A stretch of DNA of 64,000 bases, taken from the NCBI GenBank assembly GCA_008501765.1, contig QQUE01000013.1, positions 1-64,000 of the forward strand, given 5' to 3'. Within the stretch, counting starts at the first letter, position 1. Every line of letters begins with the position of its first letter. The DNA comes from Calditrichota bacterium (GTDB lineage Bacteria; Zhuqueibacterota; Zhuqueibacteria; Zhuqueibacterales; Geothermadaptataceae). The position numbers and the translations under genes are program-made. Under the pieces are notes generated by a model. It had not been told where the DNA came from. It saw only the letters and a list, made by a program, of their open reading frames with translations, and did not search any database. Shown here one piece after another: positions 46,143-55,137 of this stretch.

Positions 46143-47939
46143 ATGGATATAATTGTGATACTTTTAAAAAAAACAGCGATCATTTTTCTTTTGATCTTTT
46201 TGAATGGGGTGCGGCTCAATGCAGCATCATCAGATAGCCTGCTTTCGGCATTGGAAGCTGCTGATGACTCGACAAAAATTCATCTGCATTTGAAATTGGC
46301 GCAGCATTACAGAGATATAGATTTGAAAATTGGACGAGAGCATGCTGATTTAGCCAGGCAACTTGCCATCACAATTAAGGATTCAGTACAACTGGCAGAT
46401 GCAGAGTTTCTCTTTGGTCTTCAAAGCTTTTTGCTTGGAGATGCAGGAATCGCCTTAGCTGCCTACCAAAAATCTCTTGATTTTTATCTTCGGAATAAAA
46501 TGAATGGCAAGGCCGCATTACTTCTTAACGAAATTGGAACACTCACCAAGAAACATCGCGATCCTAAAGAGGCTTTGGCGTATTTCGCTCAGGCACTCAA
46601 GCTCAGCAAAGCCGCAAATGATACCATCCAAATTAGTAACAGTCTTAATAATTCAGGAATCGTTTTTGAATTTTGGAAGCAATACGATAAGGCGCTTGAG
46701 TATTATTTAGCATCAGCATCTTTAAACGAGAAAATTACTAATTGGGAAGGATTGACTTATAATTATGATAACCTGGCGACCGTTTATTCGCTGCAAGGAA
46801 AATTTGATAAGGCAAAGATCATTTTTTTGAAGGCCATCGAGTTGCGCAAAGCTTCAAATGATATGCGAGGGCTTGGCGTTTTATATAACAATTTAGGCGA
46901 AATGGAGTTAATGCGCCACCATCCTGGAATTGCCAGAGACCACTTTTTCAACGCTTTAGAACTCGCAGTAAAGACAAAGTTTCATGACTTTCGCAAGCAT
47001 ATCTACGCAATGATTTCTGATTCTTATAAGGAACAGTACGATTACAAAAATGCGCTGCACTACCAAATATTACACGTGCAACTAAAGGATTCATTGTTTA
47101 CAGAACAGCGCAGTAAACAAATTTTGGAGCTTGAATCACAATATAATTCTGAAAAGCAGAAACAGCAGATTGAACTTCAAAATGCGCAGATTCAAAGGAA
47201 TTACACATTGATTGCCAGTTTAGCAATGTTACTTCTATTCTCTTTTATTCTGCTTATAATTTATCGTTCGCAACAACGCAGGAAACAAGAGCTGGTGATG
47301 CAGGAAACACAAATTAGTGCCACAATTGCCTCCCAGGAAAAGGAGCGTATACGGATTGCTCAGGATCTTCACGATGGTTTGGGACAACTCATTTCTGCCC
47401 AGCGATTAACCATTCACATTCTGGAGGCTGAAAAAGATGGCGTAAAGATTCGTGAATTGGTCCAAAAATCCGATAAAGTTCTTGATGAAATGCACGAAGA
47501 AATTCGCAATATTTCCTTCAATATTATGCCGACTGTTTTAATTAAAAATGGGCTTATTGGTGGAGTTTGTGAATTTTGCGAAAGAATAAATCAAATTGGT
47601 AAAATTCAAATCGTAGTTCATGAGTTCGGTTTTGATTCCAGGCTGCATGAAACGACTGAAATATCACTTTACCGTGTGATTCAAGAGTGGATAAACAACA
47701 TTTTGAAATATGCCAACGCAAAAAAAATTGAAGTACAACTTACACGTGCGGGGCGTGACCTCACTTTGACTATCGAAGATGATGGAAATGGTTTCGACCC
47801 TGCCGCCATGTATAATTCAAATGGAAATGGCTGGAAAAATATTCAGACACGAATACGCTCGATTCATGGCACGGTTGATGTCGATTCTCGGCCGAATTTT
47901 ACGGGGACAACCTTTATAGCTAACGTGGAGAATTTATGA
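46143..47939 (+). CDS. TPR-containing sensor histidine kinase (HisKA_3 class)
   Basis: The 598-residue protein has an N-terminal signal or membrane segment and six or seven tetratricopeptide repeats facing the periplasm (about residues 40-350). A membrane segment (about 358-377) and a coiled region follow, then a HisKA_3 dimerisation domain with the phosphorylated H410 in IAQDLHDGLGQLISAQ. The C-terminal ATPase has IEDDGNGFDP and GNGWKNIQTRIRSIHG. This is the NarX/DegS-like class that pairs with LuxR-type regulators. The downstream regulator overlaps by 4 bases (ATGA), so they form one two-component system. The signal is unknown; TPRs suggest a protein or peptide ligand. Confidence 0.9.
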   Translation: MDIIVILLKKTAIIFLLIFLNGVRLNAASSDSLLSALEAADDSTKIHLHLKLAQHYRDIDLKIGREHADLARQLAITIKDSVQLADAEFLFGLQSFLLGDAGIALAAYQKSLDFYLRNKMNGKAALLLNEIGTLTKKHRDPKEALAYFAQALKLSKAANDTIQISNSLNNSGIVFEFWKQYDKALEYYLASASLNEKITNWEGLTYNYDNLATVYSLQGKFDKAKIIFLKAIELRKASNDMRGLGVLYNNLGEMELMRHHPGIARDHFFNALELAVKTKFHDFRKHIYAMISDSYKEQYDYKNALHYQILHVQLKDSLFTEQRSKQILELESQYNSEKQKQQIELQNAQIQRNYTLIASLAMLLLFSFILLIIYRSQQRRKQELVMQETQISATIASQEKERIRIAQDLHDGLGQLISAQRLTIHILEAEKDGVKIRELVQKSDKVLDEMHEEIRNISFNIMPTVLIKNGLIGGVCEFCERINQIGKIQIVVHEFGFDSRLHETTEISLYRVIQEWINNILKYANAKKIEVQLTRAGRDLTLTIEDDGNGFDPAAMYNSNGNGWKNIQTRIRSIHGTVDVDSRPNFTGTTFIANVENL

Positions 47940-48553
47940 AAATTCATTTAGTTGATGACCATAAAATTTTGATGGATGGCATCAAAACATTATTGGATAA
48001 TTCAGTAGGCTTGAGTGTGACCGGTTCGAGCGAAACAGCTGAAGCTGCCATCGAAATTCTTTCGAAAAGCCCAGTTGATTTAGTAATTACAGACATGAGT
48101 TTACCCGGAATGGATGGTCTCTCTTTTATTCGAAAAGCAAAACAAATTATGCCTGAAACTAAATTCATCATGCTCAGTATGCACGATGAAAACCATCTTG
48201 TCAGAGAAGTTTTAAAAGAAGGTGTAGCGGGATATGTTCTGAAAAAAGATTCCCACCGCGAATTGCTCGCAGCAATAGAAGCTGTGCAACAAGATGAAGT
48301 CTACATTAGCAATGATTTGAATAAGATATTGATCTCAAATTTCAGTGATGACGCTGTTGAGAAATTGCTCACAACGCGCGAGCGAGAAATTTTATCACTG
48401 ATTATAAAAGAATTCTCCAATAAAGAAATTGCCGCGAGGTTGCACATATCCACGCGTACAGTCGAAACCCACCGTAAAAATTTGTTTAGAAAAACAAAAT
48501 CGAGCACCGTTGTTGGTTTAATAAATTTTGCCTACGCCAATAAATTGGTTTGA
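47936..48553 (+). CDS. LuxR/NarL-family response regulator
   Basis: The 205-residue protein has a receiver domain with the phosphorylated D53 in LVITDMSLPGMDG, the Thr/Ser switch in FIMLSMHDE and Lys in VLKKDS. A C-terminal LuxR helix-turn-helix follows (about 140-200, LTTREREILSLIIKEFSNKEIAARLHISTRTVETHRKNLFRK). It is the partner of the overlapping histidine kinase. The targets are unknown. Confidence 0.94.
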   Translation: MKIHLVDDHKILMDGIKTLLDNSVGLSVTGSSETAEAAIEILSKSPVDLVITDMSLPGMDGLSFIRKAKQIMPETKFIMLSMHDENHLVREVLKEGVAGYVLKKDSHRELLAAIEAVQQDEVYISNDLNKILISNFSDDAVEKLLTTREREILSLIIKEFSNKEIAARLHISTRTVETHRKNLFRKTKSSTVVGLINFAYANKLV

Positions 48554-48657
48554 CAGTTTTCCGGCAATATATTTCTGGTTAACTCTTCAAAACACCAATC
48601 TGGCCACAGAATGTGTGAGGAATTCCCCATATCGAGTTATCGCTAAAATTAAAAAAT

Positions 48658-48682
48658 GCCTGGCCAATACGATCAGCCAGGC
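48658..48682 (-). terminator. Rho-independent terminator
   Basis: Reading leftward, GCCTGGC and GCCAGGC form a 7-bp GC-rich stem with an 11-base loop, followed by ATTTTTTAATTTT. It lies 32 bases after the stop of the large secreted protein gene. Its stem words resemble the arms of the REP-like hairpin at 26944-26996. Confidence 0.75.
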
Positions 48683-48713
48683 GATTATAGTTGCGGCAGG
48701 AAAGCAAATTCGA

Positions 48714-51700
48714 CTATTTGAGCAGCATCATTTTGCGGGTCTGGCTGAATGCATCGGAGCGCATTTGCAAGAAATAAGGTCCGGACGGGAGGAGCTGTCC
48801 GGCATTGTTCAAACCATTCCAGATAATTTCATGATAGCCAGCAGCTTTTTCTTCGTTCGCGAGGAGACGGACGAGCCTGCCAAGTTGATCGTAAACAGCG
48901 ATTTGCACGTAATCTTTTTGCGGCAAACTGAATTTAATGCGTGTTTCTGGATTAAACGGATTGGGGTAGTTTTGCGCAAGTTGAAATTCAACAGGCATTT
49001 CAGCAACCTGCACCGTGTTTTCCTCGACGAACGCTGGTGAACCACTGATGAGTTTCAGCGTTCTTTCAGTGCTTAATTCTGATGCAATGAGCGTATACTC
49101 CTGTTTTTGCAACAAGTTGAACTTCACTCCAAGTTTCTCATCTACAAGATAAATAGATTGTAATTGGGTGACATCTCCAGCCAGATTAAATTTCACATGC
49201 ACATCTTCACCGGGTACCGTGGATGCAACAGCGAACTCCCAAATTTGATCCGATGCTGCGACGGGACGGATATCAGCGCTAAAATGTGTAGCCGGCTGGC
49301 GCCAATCCTGATGCGGAAATGACACGGCGACGTGCCTGCCGATCGCCGGTGGTTCAGCCATGTCGAATTCATCAATTTGATTTTCAGCCCGGCGGTACTG
49401 GCCGGCCCAATTGTGTTCATCGGTGAAATCACCTGCCTGTGCTGATATTTGCAATGTCCATTCACCAGCAGCGAGCGAAACAGCTTCCGGTTTGGTTTTC
49501 TGTGCATGGCTTACGATGGCTTTGGGCTCAATAATCAGATAAATTGGCTCTTCATCATTTTCACGAGTTACATAAAGTGCGTAACCATTCCAGGGTTCGA
49601 GCACATCTGTAATATCCCAGCCAGCCACGTAGGAACGCAATGTCAGATTGGAATTGGAATTGATCAGCCGCAGCGATGATTTATGCACCGGGAAAGCAAA
49701 CGGGGTTGCGATAAAATTCCAGCCCTCATTGAGCGTCAGGGTGTCGGGACAGATTGTGCGAACCGTGGTTCCCATGCCGCCGTCGAAGACAACGCCGCTC
49801 TTTTTCGTGATGATGAAAAATGAACGTCCCGGTTGAAAATCGCGTGCTTCGAGGCCCTCAACCCAGGGATCTCCTTCTGTTTCTGCGATGTAATCGAAGA
49901 AACGCCACTGCGAATCATCGTATCCGCCGAGATCATCCTCGAGAACAGCCGCTACAGCTGGATTCTCGAGCTCATAGGGAACTGAAATCATTTGGTAGTG
50001 CGTCATTTCATTGCCGGATTTAAGTGGCAGCGGGTTGCCCTGGCTGTCAATCGGATGGTCGCTTTGATCAACAATTCTGCTTTGAATCGGAAACCAGATA
50101 TTTTCGCCACTTCCGGTGCTGCATGTTCCTTCTGATTCCGGACCGTAAGCAACCTGTCCAAATTGGTCGGCAGCTTTGAGCCTGTATTCCAGACCGCGCC
50201 GCGTTACCGCTCCCTGCGGAATGGTGACAACAAAACTATCGGTTTCTGCGATGCGCACGGCTTGTGCCGGTGGCTCCTGCGATTCTGCTCCACCAAACCG
50301 GTAATAAACTTCAGCCTGAGAAATGGCTGTTTCGTCTTGAATAAGAACGGTGTCCATAAATGCCTGGCCGATCGTTCCAACCAGCAATTGGCTCGAACGA
50401 ATGCGTGTGATTTCAGGCGGGCAGCCATCAAAACTATAAGGGATAGCCGTGATATTACTGGCGCTGGAGTTGCCGGTGGAATCAACGAGCCACACAAATA
50501 GTGAATCTTCCCCACACTCGATGGAGTTGAATGGAATCGAAACCGTCACCGTATCGTCGTGGGCGCCAAGAGCCCGTTGCACATTATAATCGGATGCCGA
50601 TTCCGGGCGTGCGCCATAATTCCAGCGGACGGCATAGATATCGTTGCGGCCAGTGGATGATTTTTTCGGCAGCAGAAATCGCAGATTAAACGGATGAAAC
50701 CGGCTAAACCATTGTTGTTCGGCAATTGTACGTTCGAGCAAAACCGGCACGCCCGGAACCCGGGTATCGTAATTTAATACAGTGGCAATTGGCGTTGTAT
50801 ATCCGGAATTGCCGGCGCCGTCAACAAACCACAGATAACAATACCAGAGTCCGTTCGTCAAGCGGGAGCGCAATGGCAAATAAATACAGGTGGTGGATTC
50901 ATCCAAGTCGATGGCTCCGCCGAGGCCGAGATCGTTATTTGTGTTCGGTGCTTTCGGCTCGTTGGTGAATTTCCAGCGAATCTCTGCTATGCCGCTGGAC
51001 TCTGTAACCGGTTGCCAGCAAATTCTGATGCTGTCCTGACTGGTATATCCGGCAAAGGTTGTGTTCCAGTTTATAACCAATCCTGGAATTTGTGGCGGCG
51101 GATCGTTGTCGATTCCCCGGCCAAGGAGAATAATCCGCGCATTGCTTTGCGTCGCGTCAGAATTTTGCAGCGTTACGAAATGCCCGATGTATTGCAATGC
51201 TTTAGTGGGTTGAAAAGTAACAAACAGTCTGCTTGAATCCCCAGGTGCGATGGCCCGGTTATAAGAAGATACGGAGAAAATGGCTGGATCAGAGATCGAT
51301 TCTGAAAAAATATAGAGTGTATCACTTAAAGCAGAATCGGCAGCAGGAGTATTATGGATGACAACACTCTGAGTTGAATCTGCACCTAATTCCACATTGC
51401 CAAAATTGAGGCTGCCTGGTTCGATTAATAACCGCGCGCCGTGCGATATGGCACTGATGGGAATATGGTATGTCGTCGGCCGCAATTGCGGAATAATAAT
51501 TGTCAGGCTATCGTCCCAGCGCGCGCGTTCTGTCGTATTAATCCCAACATTGATTGTACGGGAACTTTCGCGCGGAATAACCTGGTTTTGTCCAATATTG
51601 GTGATGAAAAATGGAGAGCCGACGGAAATACTTTGAATCGTGAGATCGTCGCAACCCGGATTCGAAATCTCGAGGGGAACTTGCACCGTATTTCCTGCGA

Positions 51701-52160
51701 GAAAAAATCCGAGGTTTATATGGGATTTATTGAAGGCGACATCGGGCCGGCAAATTTCCAGTGTTGTTGCTGAAATTAACGTGTCCATGGCCACATCAGC
51801 GGAGGACAAGGCGCCGTTTATTCGAAAATAATACAAACCATCACCGCTGCTCGGTAAATTGCTGCTGATGGTAAAATTGCCCTGCCATAGTGTATCGCTC
51901 TCCCAGGCACCGCGGGCCGGAAGTGTGAGGGGAAAATCAGCTGTACTGAGACTGTAATGAATTTCAGGTTCAACATCCGTATTCATTGCGATGTCAAATT
52001 TCAATTCGACAGTCACATCACCGATGCCGGCTTTTTCGACAAGTTGGCCATCGACGAGAAAGACATGTTCGACAACGCGTGGCTTATCCTCTGCGTAAAG
52101 AGATTTATTGAGGAGAAAAACTAATGCTAATATATTAAAAAATAAGATTTTCGTTTTCAT
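48714..52160 (-). CDS. Very large secreted protein with Ig-like domains and type IX sorting domain
   Basis: The product is about 1148 residues with a signal peptide. Two domains of the choice-of-anchor-D / ASH type (about 155-355) have the pattern LNFGNVELGADSTQSVVIHN. Several fibronectin-like stretches with WKF and ISWQP-like patterns follow, then an Ig-like region and the C-terminal sorting domain NYPNPFNPETR, ending KMMLLK. It is probably a surface or secreted multi-domain protein; I recognise no enzyme. The upstream gene (CsgG-like) ends 65 bases before it on the same strand, so the two are probably one operon. I start at ATG 52160; an in-frame TTG at 52166 is weaker. Confidence 0.72.
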   Translation of the reverse strand: MKTKILFFNILALVFLLNKSLYAEDKPRVVEHVFLVDGQLVEKAGIGDVTVELKFDIAMNTDVEPEIHYSLSTADFPLTLPARGAWESDTLWQGNFTISSNLPSSGDGLYYFRINGALSSADVAMDTLISATTLEICRPDVAFNKSHINLGFFLAGNTVQVPLEISNPGCDDLTIQSISVGSPFFITNIGQNQVIPRESSRTINVGINTTERARWDDSLTIIIPQLRPTTYHIPISAISHGARLLIEPGSLNFGNVELGADSTQSVVIHNTPAADSALSDTLYIFSESISDPAIFSVSSYNRAIAPGDSSRLFVTFQPTKALQYIGHFVTLQNSDATQSNARIILLGRGIDNDPPPQIPGLVINWNTTFAGYTSQDSIRICWQPVTESSGIAEIRWKFTNEPKAPNTNNDLGLGGAIDLDESTTCIYLPLRSRLTNGLWYCYLWFVDGAGNSGYTTPIATVLNYDTRVPGVPVLLERTIAEQQWFSRFHPFNLRFLLPKKSSTGRNDIYAVRWNYGARPESASDYNVQRALGAHDDTVTVSIPFNSIECGEDSLFVWLVDSTGNSSASNITAIPYSFDGCPPEITRIRSSQLLVGTIGQAFMDTVLIQDETAISQAEVYYRFGGAESQEPPAQAVRIAETDSFVVTIPQGAVTRRGLEYRLKAADQFGQVAYGPESEGTCSTGSGENIWFPIQSRIVDQSDHPIDSQGNPLPLKSGNEMTHYQMISVPYELENPAVAAVLEDDLGGYDDSQWRFFDYIAETEGDPWVEGLEARDFQPGRSFFIITKKSGVVFDGGMGTTVRTICPDTLTLNEGWNFIATPFAFPVHKSSLRLINSNSNLTLRSYVAGWDITDVLEPWNGYALYVTRENDEEPIYLIIEPKAIVSHAQKTKPEAVSLAAGEWTLQISAQAGDFTDEHNWAGQYRRAENQIDEFDMAEPPAIGRHVAVSFPHQDWRQPATHFSADIRPVAASDQIWEFAVASTVPGEDVHVKFNLAGDVTQLQSIYLVDEKLGVKFNLLQKQEYTLIASELSTERTLKLISGSPAFVEENTVQVAEMPVEFQLAQNYPNPFNPETRIKFSLPQKDYVQIAVYDQLGRLVRLLANEEKAAGYHEIIWNGLNNAGQLLPSGPYFLQMRSDAFSQTRKMMLLK

Positions 52161-52224
52161 TTTCAAGTCCTTGGCATTTGCACAAATGAATGTTATCGGG
52201 ATTTTGTTTCACCGTTCCGGGTGG

Positions 52225-52932
52225 CTAATTGCCTCCGGAAAGTGGTGGCGGACCGGGTAGCGTGATTTTTGTACCCGGATTGTTCGTGTCATCCGGATTG
52301 CTGCTGCTCCCGCCTTGTGCGGCCAATACACCAACACTAACACCGCCTGCTAATGCCAAGCCGATGATAGTCCATTTCTTTTTGCTACTCTTTTTATTAA
52401 GCGTCGAACTTTTGGCAGATGGCGAGCTTGTGAGTGGGCCGGTGGTATTTGAAAGAACCAGCTTTCGGCCGATTTCAACCATTTCATTGGTTAAATCCCG
52501 CAGATCGCCGGGTACGTTTTTGGTGACTTTATTTAATACACGCCCTGTTTTTGTGTGTGTGGTCTGTAAAGCAACAAAGTATCCGCTATACGTGGTATTA
52601 ATCTGCCCATGAACCACAAAATTCGAGCGTAAAGCATAGCCCATTTTTCGTGCGCAAGCAACGTCACTGCACGTGGTTTTTCCGATGCGATTATCCGAGA
52701 GGGTCTGTAATACGGTTTGCACATCAACTGGATTGAATTGCTCCATGCTTTTAAATACCTGAAATAATTTGTATACAGGTTTTAATGCTTCCCCGTCGGC
52801 AATATCCGAATTGAACGGAAGAACGGCAATTTTATAAGTCCTGCCGGGAGCCAATTGGGCCGAGATGGAGTTGGTGAGAAAAAAAAGCATAGAGATAGTA
52901 AGTAGTATTTTATTGATTCTTCCCTGATGCAT
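52225..52932 (-). CDS. CsgG-like secreted protein with membrane helix and proline-rich tail
   Basis: The product is about 235 residues with a signal peptide. A domain resembling the CsgG/TolB-N alpha-beta fold follows (about residues 35-155): YKIAVLPFNSD, VQTVLQTLSDNRIGKTTCSDVACARKMGYAL, FVVHGQINTTYSGYFVALQT. Such domains occur in curli pore proteins and in general outer-membrane lipoproteins. Here a Lys/Ser-rich linker is followed by a hydrophobic helix (about 190-207) and a Gly/Pro-rich end. The ATG at 52932 has a GAAGGAG site; the frame opens upstream to 53040 but without support. Partner of the large secreted protein downstream. Confidence 0.65.
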   Translation of the reverse strand: MHQGRINKILLTISMLFFLTNSISAQLAPGRTYKIAVLPFNSDIADGEALKPVYKLFQVFKSMEQFNPVDVQTVLQTLSDNRIGKTTCSDVACARKMGYALRSNFVVHGQINTTYSGYFVALQTTHTKTGRVLNKVTKNVPGDLRDLTNEMVEIGRKLVLSNTTGPLTSSPSAKSSTLNKKSSKKKWTIIGLALAGGVSVGVLAAQGGSSSNPDDTNNPGTKITLPGPPPLSGGN

Positions 52933-53853
52933 GTCTAATACTCCTTCTTCAAGGTGATTTAGAGAATGAATTTTTTTGAGCGCTGCTAAGTTTTTTGCTC
53001 GCAAGCCGGGTGTCGGCAAAGGTGCGGTACACCATTTCATTGACCGGATGATTCAACCACAGCCGGTTTTCAATGATATTAATCTTTAAACTCAAAAATA
53101 GAACGGTTTCTCTATCTGATTTTCGATTAATGTGTTAAAGTAAAATTCATCCTGAATGACCTGAAAAAAAATGAATATCGCTGGTATTTTTTTTCAGCAA
53201 AGTCCTTTTGGGAAACAAGGCTCAGTTCGAAAAGATTGGAAATTGGTGTCTTGTGATAAGAACTCTGAACTTGTATTTACATAATAAATATCCACTTTTT
53301 TGGATAATGCGCAAAATAGCAAGACTTAATTTGCGAATTATTCGTCGAATTTGACGCTGAAAGAATTAAAGATGTGCCACGAATTTGTTTAAACTGCTTG
53401 CAGGAAAGGTTCGTTCTTGCGGGGAATTGCCGGTAATCAAGGGTGGGATTAATTTTCCATTTTAATTTATTATGATTTTGGATATATTTATCAATTCAAA
53501 TTGAATTCCGGCAGCGGCCTCTGGAAGTCAGTATACGAGAATTATTTTTTTTGATTAAACGAGCCTGAATTTTCAACAGTTCTTATTCATAAAATTTGCG
53601 AAATTAGTGGACAATTATCTATTAATCATAATTTTAAGTATGCTGATCTATTTGGAGAACCAGTTATAGCCTGATATAATTCTCTCGCAGAGGCGCTGAG
53701 AATGACCAAAGGATTTTCAAAATAAAACTCTGTGGACTTCGTGGCTCTGTAAGAGGTTGTTTCCTGCATAAAACTTGATGCCACAATGTTGGGTACTGCA
53801 TATTGTTTTTTAAACAGCGCTAAATTGATTAAACGGCGAAAATCAGGTACAAA
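52933..53853. other. Long gene-poor AT-rich region
   Basis: These 921 bases lie between divergent genes. I see no credible coding frame. An imperfect inverted repeat lies at 53681-53755; the rest is AT-rich with runs of A and T and nothing I can name. Confidence 0.55.
53681..53755. repeat. Diverged intergenic inverted repeat
   Basis: TCTCGCAGAGGCGCTGAG on the left and CTCTGTGGACTTCGTGGCTC with CTGTAAGAGG on the right look like a decayed pair of arms of a CTCTGCG-type repeat. The match is imperfect. Confidence 0.35.
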
Positions 53854-54582
53854 ATGAACAAAGAAAAATTAATTCTGATTCTGAAGTGTGGAATGACATA
53901 TAAGAACTTGCAGCCTGAATTCGGTGATTTTGACGACTGGATTATCGAAGGGATGGGCGCGCAAAAAGAAGACTGTTCCGTGGTGGATGTTTATAAAAAC
54001 CAAAAATTACCTGTGCACGAAAAAATTGCAGCCGTAGTGATTACCGGCGCTCACAGCATGATTACAGATAAAACGGGGTGGTTGGAAAACAGTATCGGTT
54101 GGGTTCGGCAAGCTGTGGAAGAGAAAGTACCGGTTTTGGGTATTTGTTTTGGGCATCAACTATTGGGGCTCTCCCTCGGTGGAAAAGTCGGATTTAATCC
54201 CAATGGACTGGAATATGGCACAGTTCCCATCAAATGTGCTGCGAATAAAAAGCACGATCCATTGTTTCAGGATTTTCCACGCCGGTTTAAAGCACACGTC
54301 TGCCACGCACAAGCCATTCTCCAGATGCCATCCGGAGCAACCCGGCTGGCATCAAGCGAGCTCGATCCGAATCAAATATTGGCTTATGGGGATAATGCCT
54401 GGGGTGTGCAATTTCACCCGGAGTTTTCAGTGCCTGTTGCACGGGAATACATCCGGCAAGATGAGCGGCCCTTGCGGCGCCACGGCAAAAATGTGGAAAA
54501 AATGATAGCGGAAGTTGAGAGCACGCCCCACAGTGCAGAAATTCTGAAAAAATTTCATGCACGTGCTACGAAAACGGAATAA
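53854..54582 (+). CDS. Class I glutamine amidotransferase (GMP-synthase-like domain protein)
   Basis: The 242-residue single-domain protein has the complete triad: nucleophile Cys98 in VLGICFGHQLLG, His188 and Glu190 in WGVQFHPEFS. TGAHSMITDK and CHAQAIL are further family segments. It resembles free-standing amidotransferases such as GuaA-N-like or gamma-glutamyl hydrolases acting on small glutamyl compounds; the acceptor is unknown because no partner synthase is near. It converges with the receiver gene with only two bases between their stops. Confidence 0.85.
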   Translation: MNKEKLILILKCGMTYKNLQPEFGDFDDWIIEGMGAQKEDCSVVDVYKNQKLPVHEKIAAVVITGAHSMITDKTGWLENSIGWVRQAVEEKVPVLGICFGHQLLGLSLGGKVGFNPNGLEYGTVPIKCAANKKHDPLFQDFPRRFKAHVCHAQAILQMPSGATRLASSELDPNQILAYGDNAWGVQFHPEFSVPVAREYIRQDERPLRRHGKNVEKMIAEVESTPHSAEILKKFHARATKTE

Positions 54583-54584
54583 TA

Positions 54585-55067
54585 TCAAATTACTTTTGGG
54601 AATCCAGATTCGATATTTTCGTCGTTAAATAAAGATGGGTAATTTTCCAAATCCATTTTGCTTTGCGAAATAAATTGACCCAAAAGGCTGCGCACCGCTG
54701 TGGTCAGCTCGGATTTTGACCATGGTTTTTCGATGTAACAGTCAATGTGCGCCCGATTTATAGCGAGAATTGTATCCTGGTGTGTTGCCATGCCGGTGAC
54801 AAGAATTTTTCGCAGCGTTGGAAAGCGGGCGTCATCGGTTAACTCGATCAGAAAATCAACTCCATTTTTGCCCGGCATGACATGGTCACAAATAACCAGC
54901 GCGATGGGTTCATCATCAAAATACAAATCATCTATGAGCGATTCTGCCTCCTCAGCCGATTCACAACTGTTGATTATACAATATTTTGAGAATTCTTCCA
55001 GGTCTTTGCGCAACGATGCCAGAATATATCTTTGGTCATCGATGCAAATAATATTCAGTTTTTCCAT
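54585..55067 (-). CDS. Stand-alone receiver-domain response regulator
   Basis: The 160-residue protein is almost entirely a CheY-like receiver: acidic pair ICIDD near residues 8-11, phosphorylated D61 in VICDHVMPGKNG, Thr91 in LVTGMA and Lys114 in IEKPWS. The KPW sequence after the fifth strand is typical of RpfG/PatA-like receivers. No output domain follows, only a 40-residue tail, so it probably acts by protein contact or as a phosphate relay. No kinase is adjacent. Confidence 0.88.
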   Translation of the reverse strand: MEKLNIICIDDQRYILASLRKDLEEFSKYCIINSCESAEEAESLIDDLYFDDEPIALVICDHVMPGKNGVDFLIELTDDARFPTLRKILVTGMATHQDTILAINRAHIDCYIEKPWSKSELTTAVRSLLGQFISQSKMDLENYPSLFNDENIESGFPKVI

Positions 55068-55137
55068 TTAGAAATAAAATCCAATCCTGATTTCTGTATT
55101 TTAAAAATAAATCCATTTGTTTGAAATTCAACCGATA

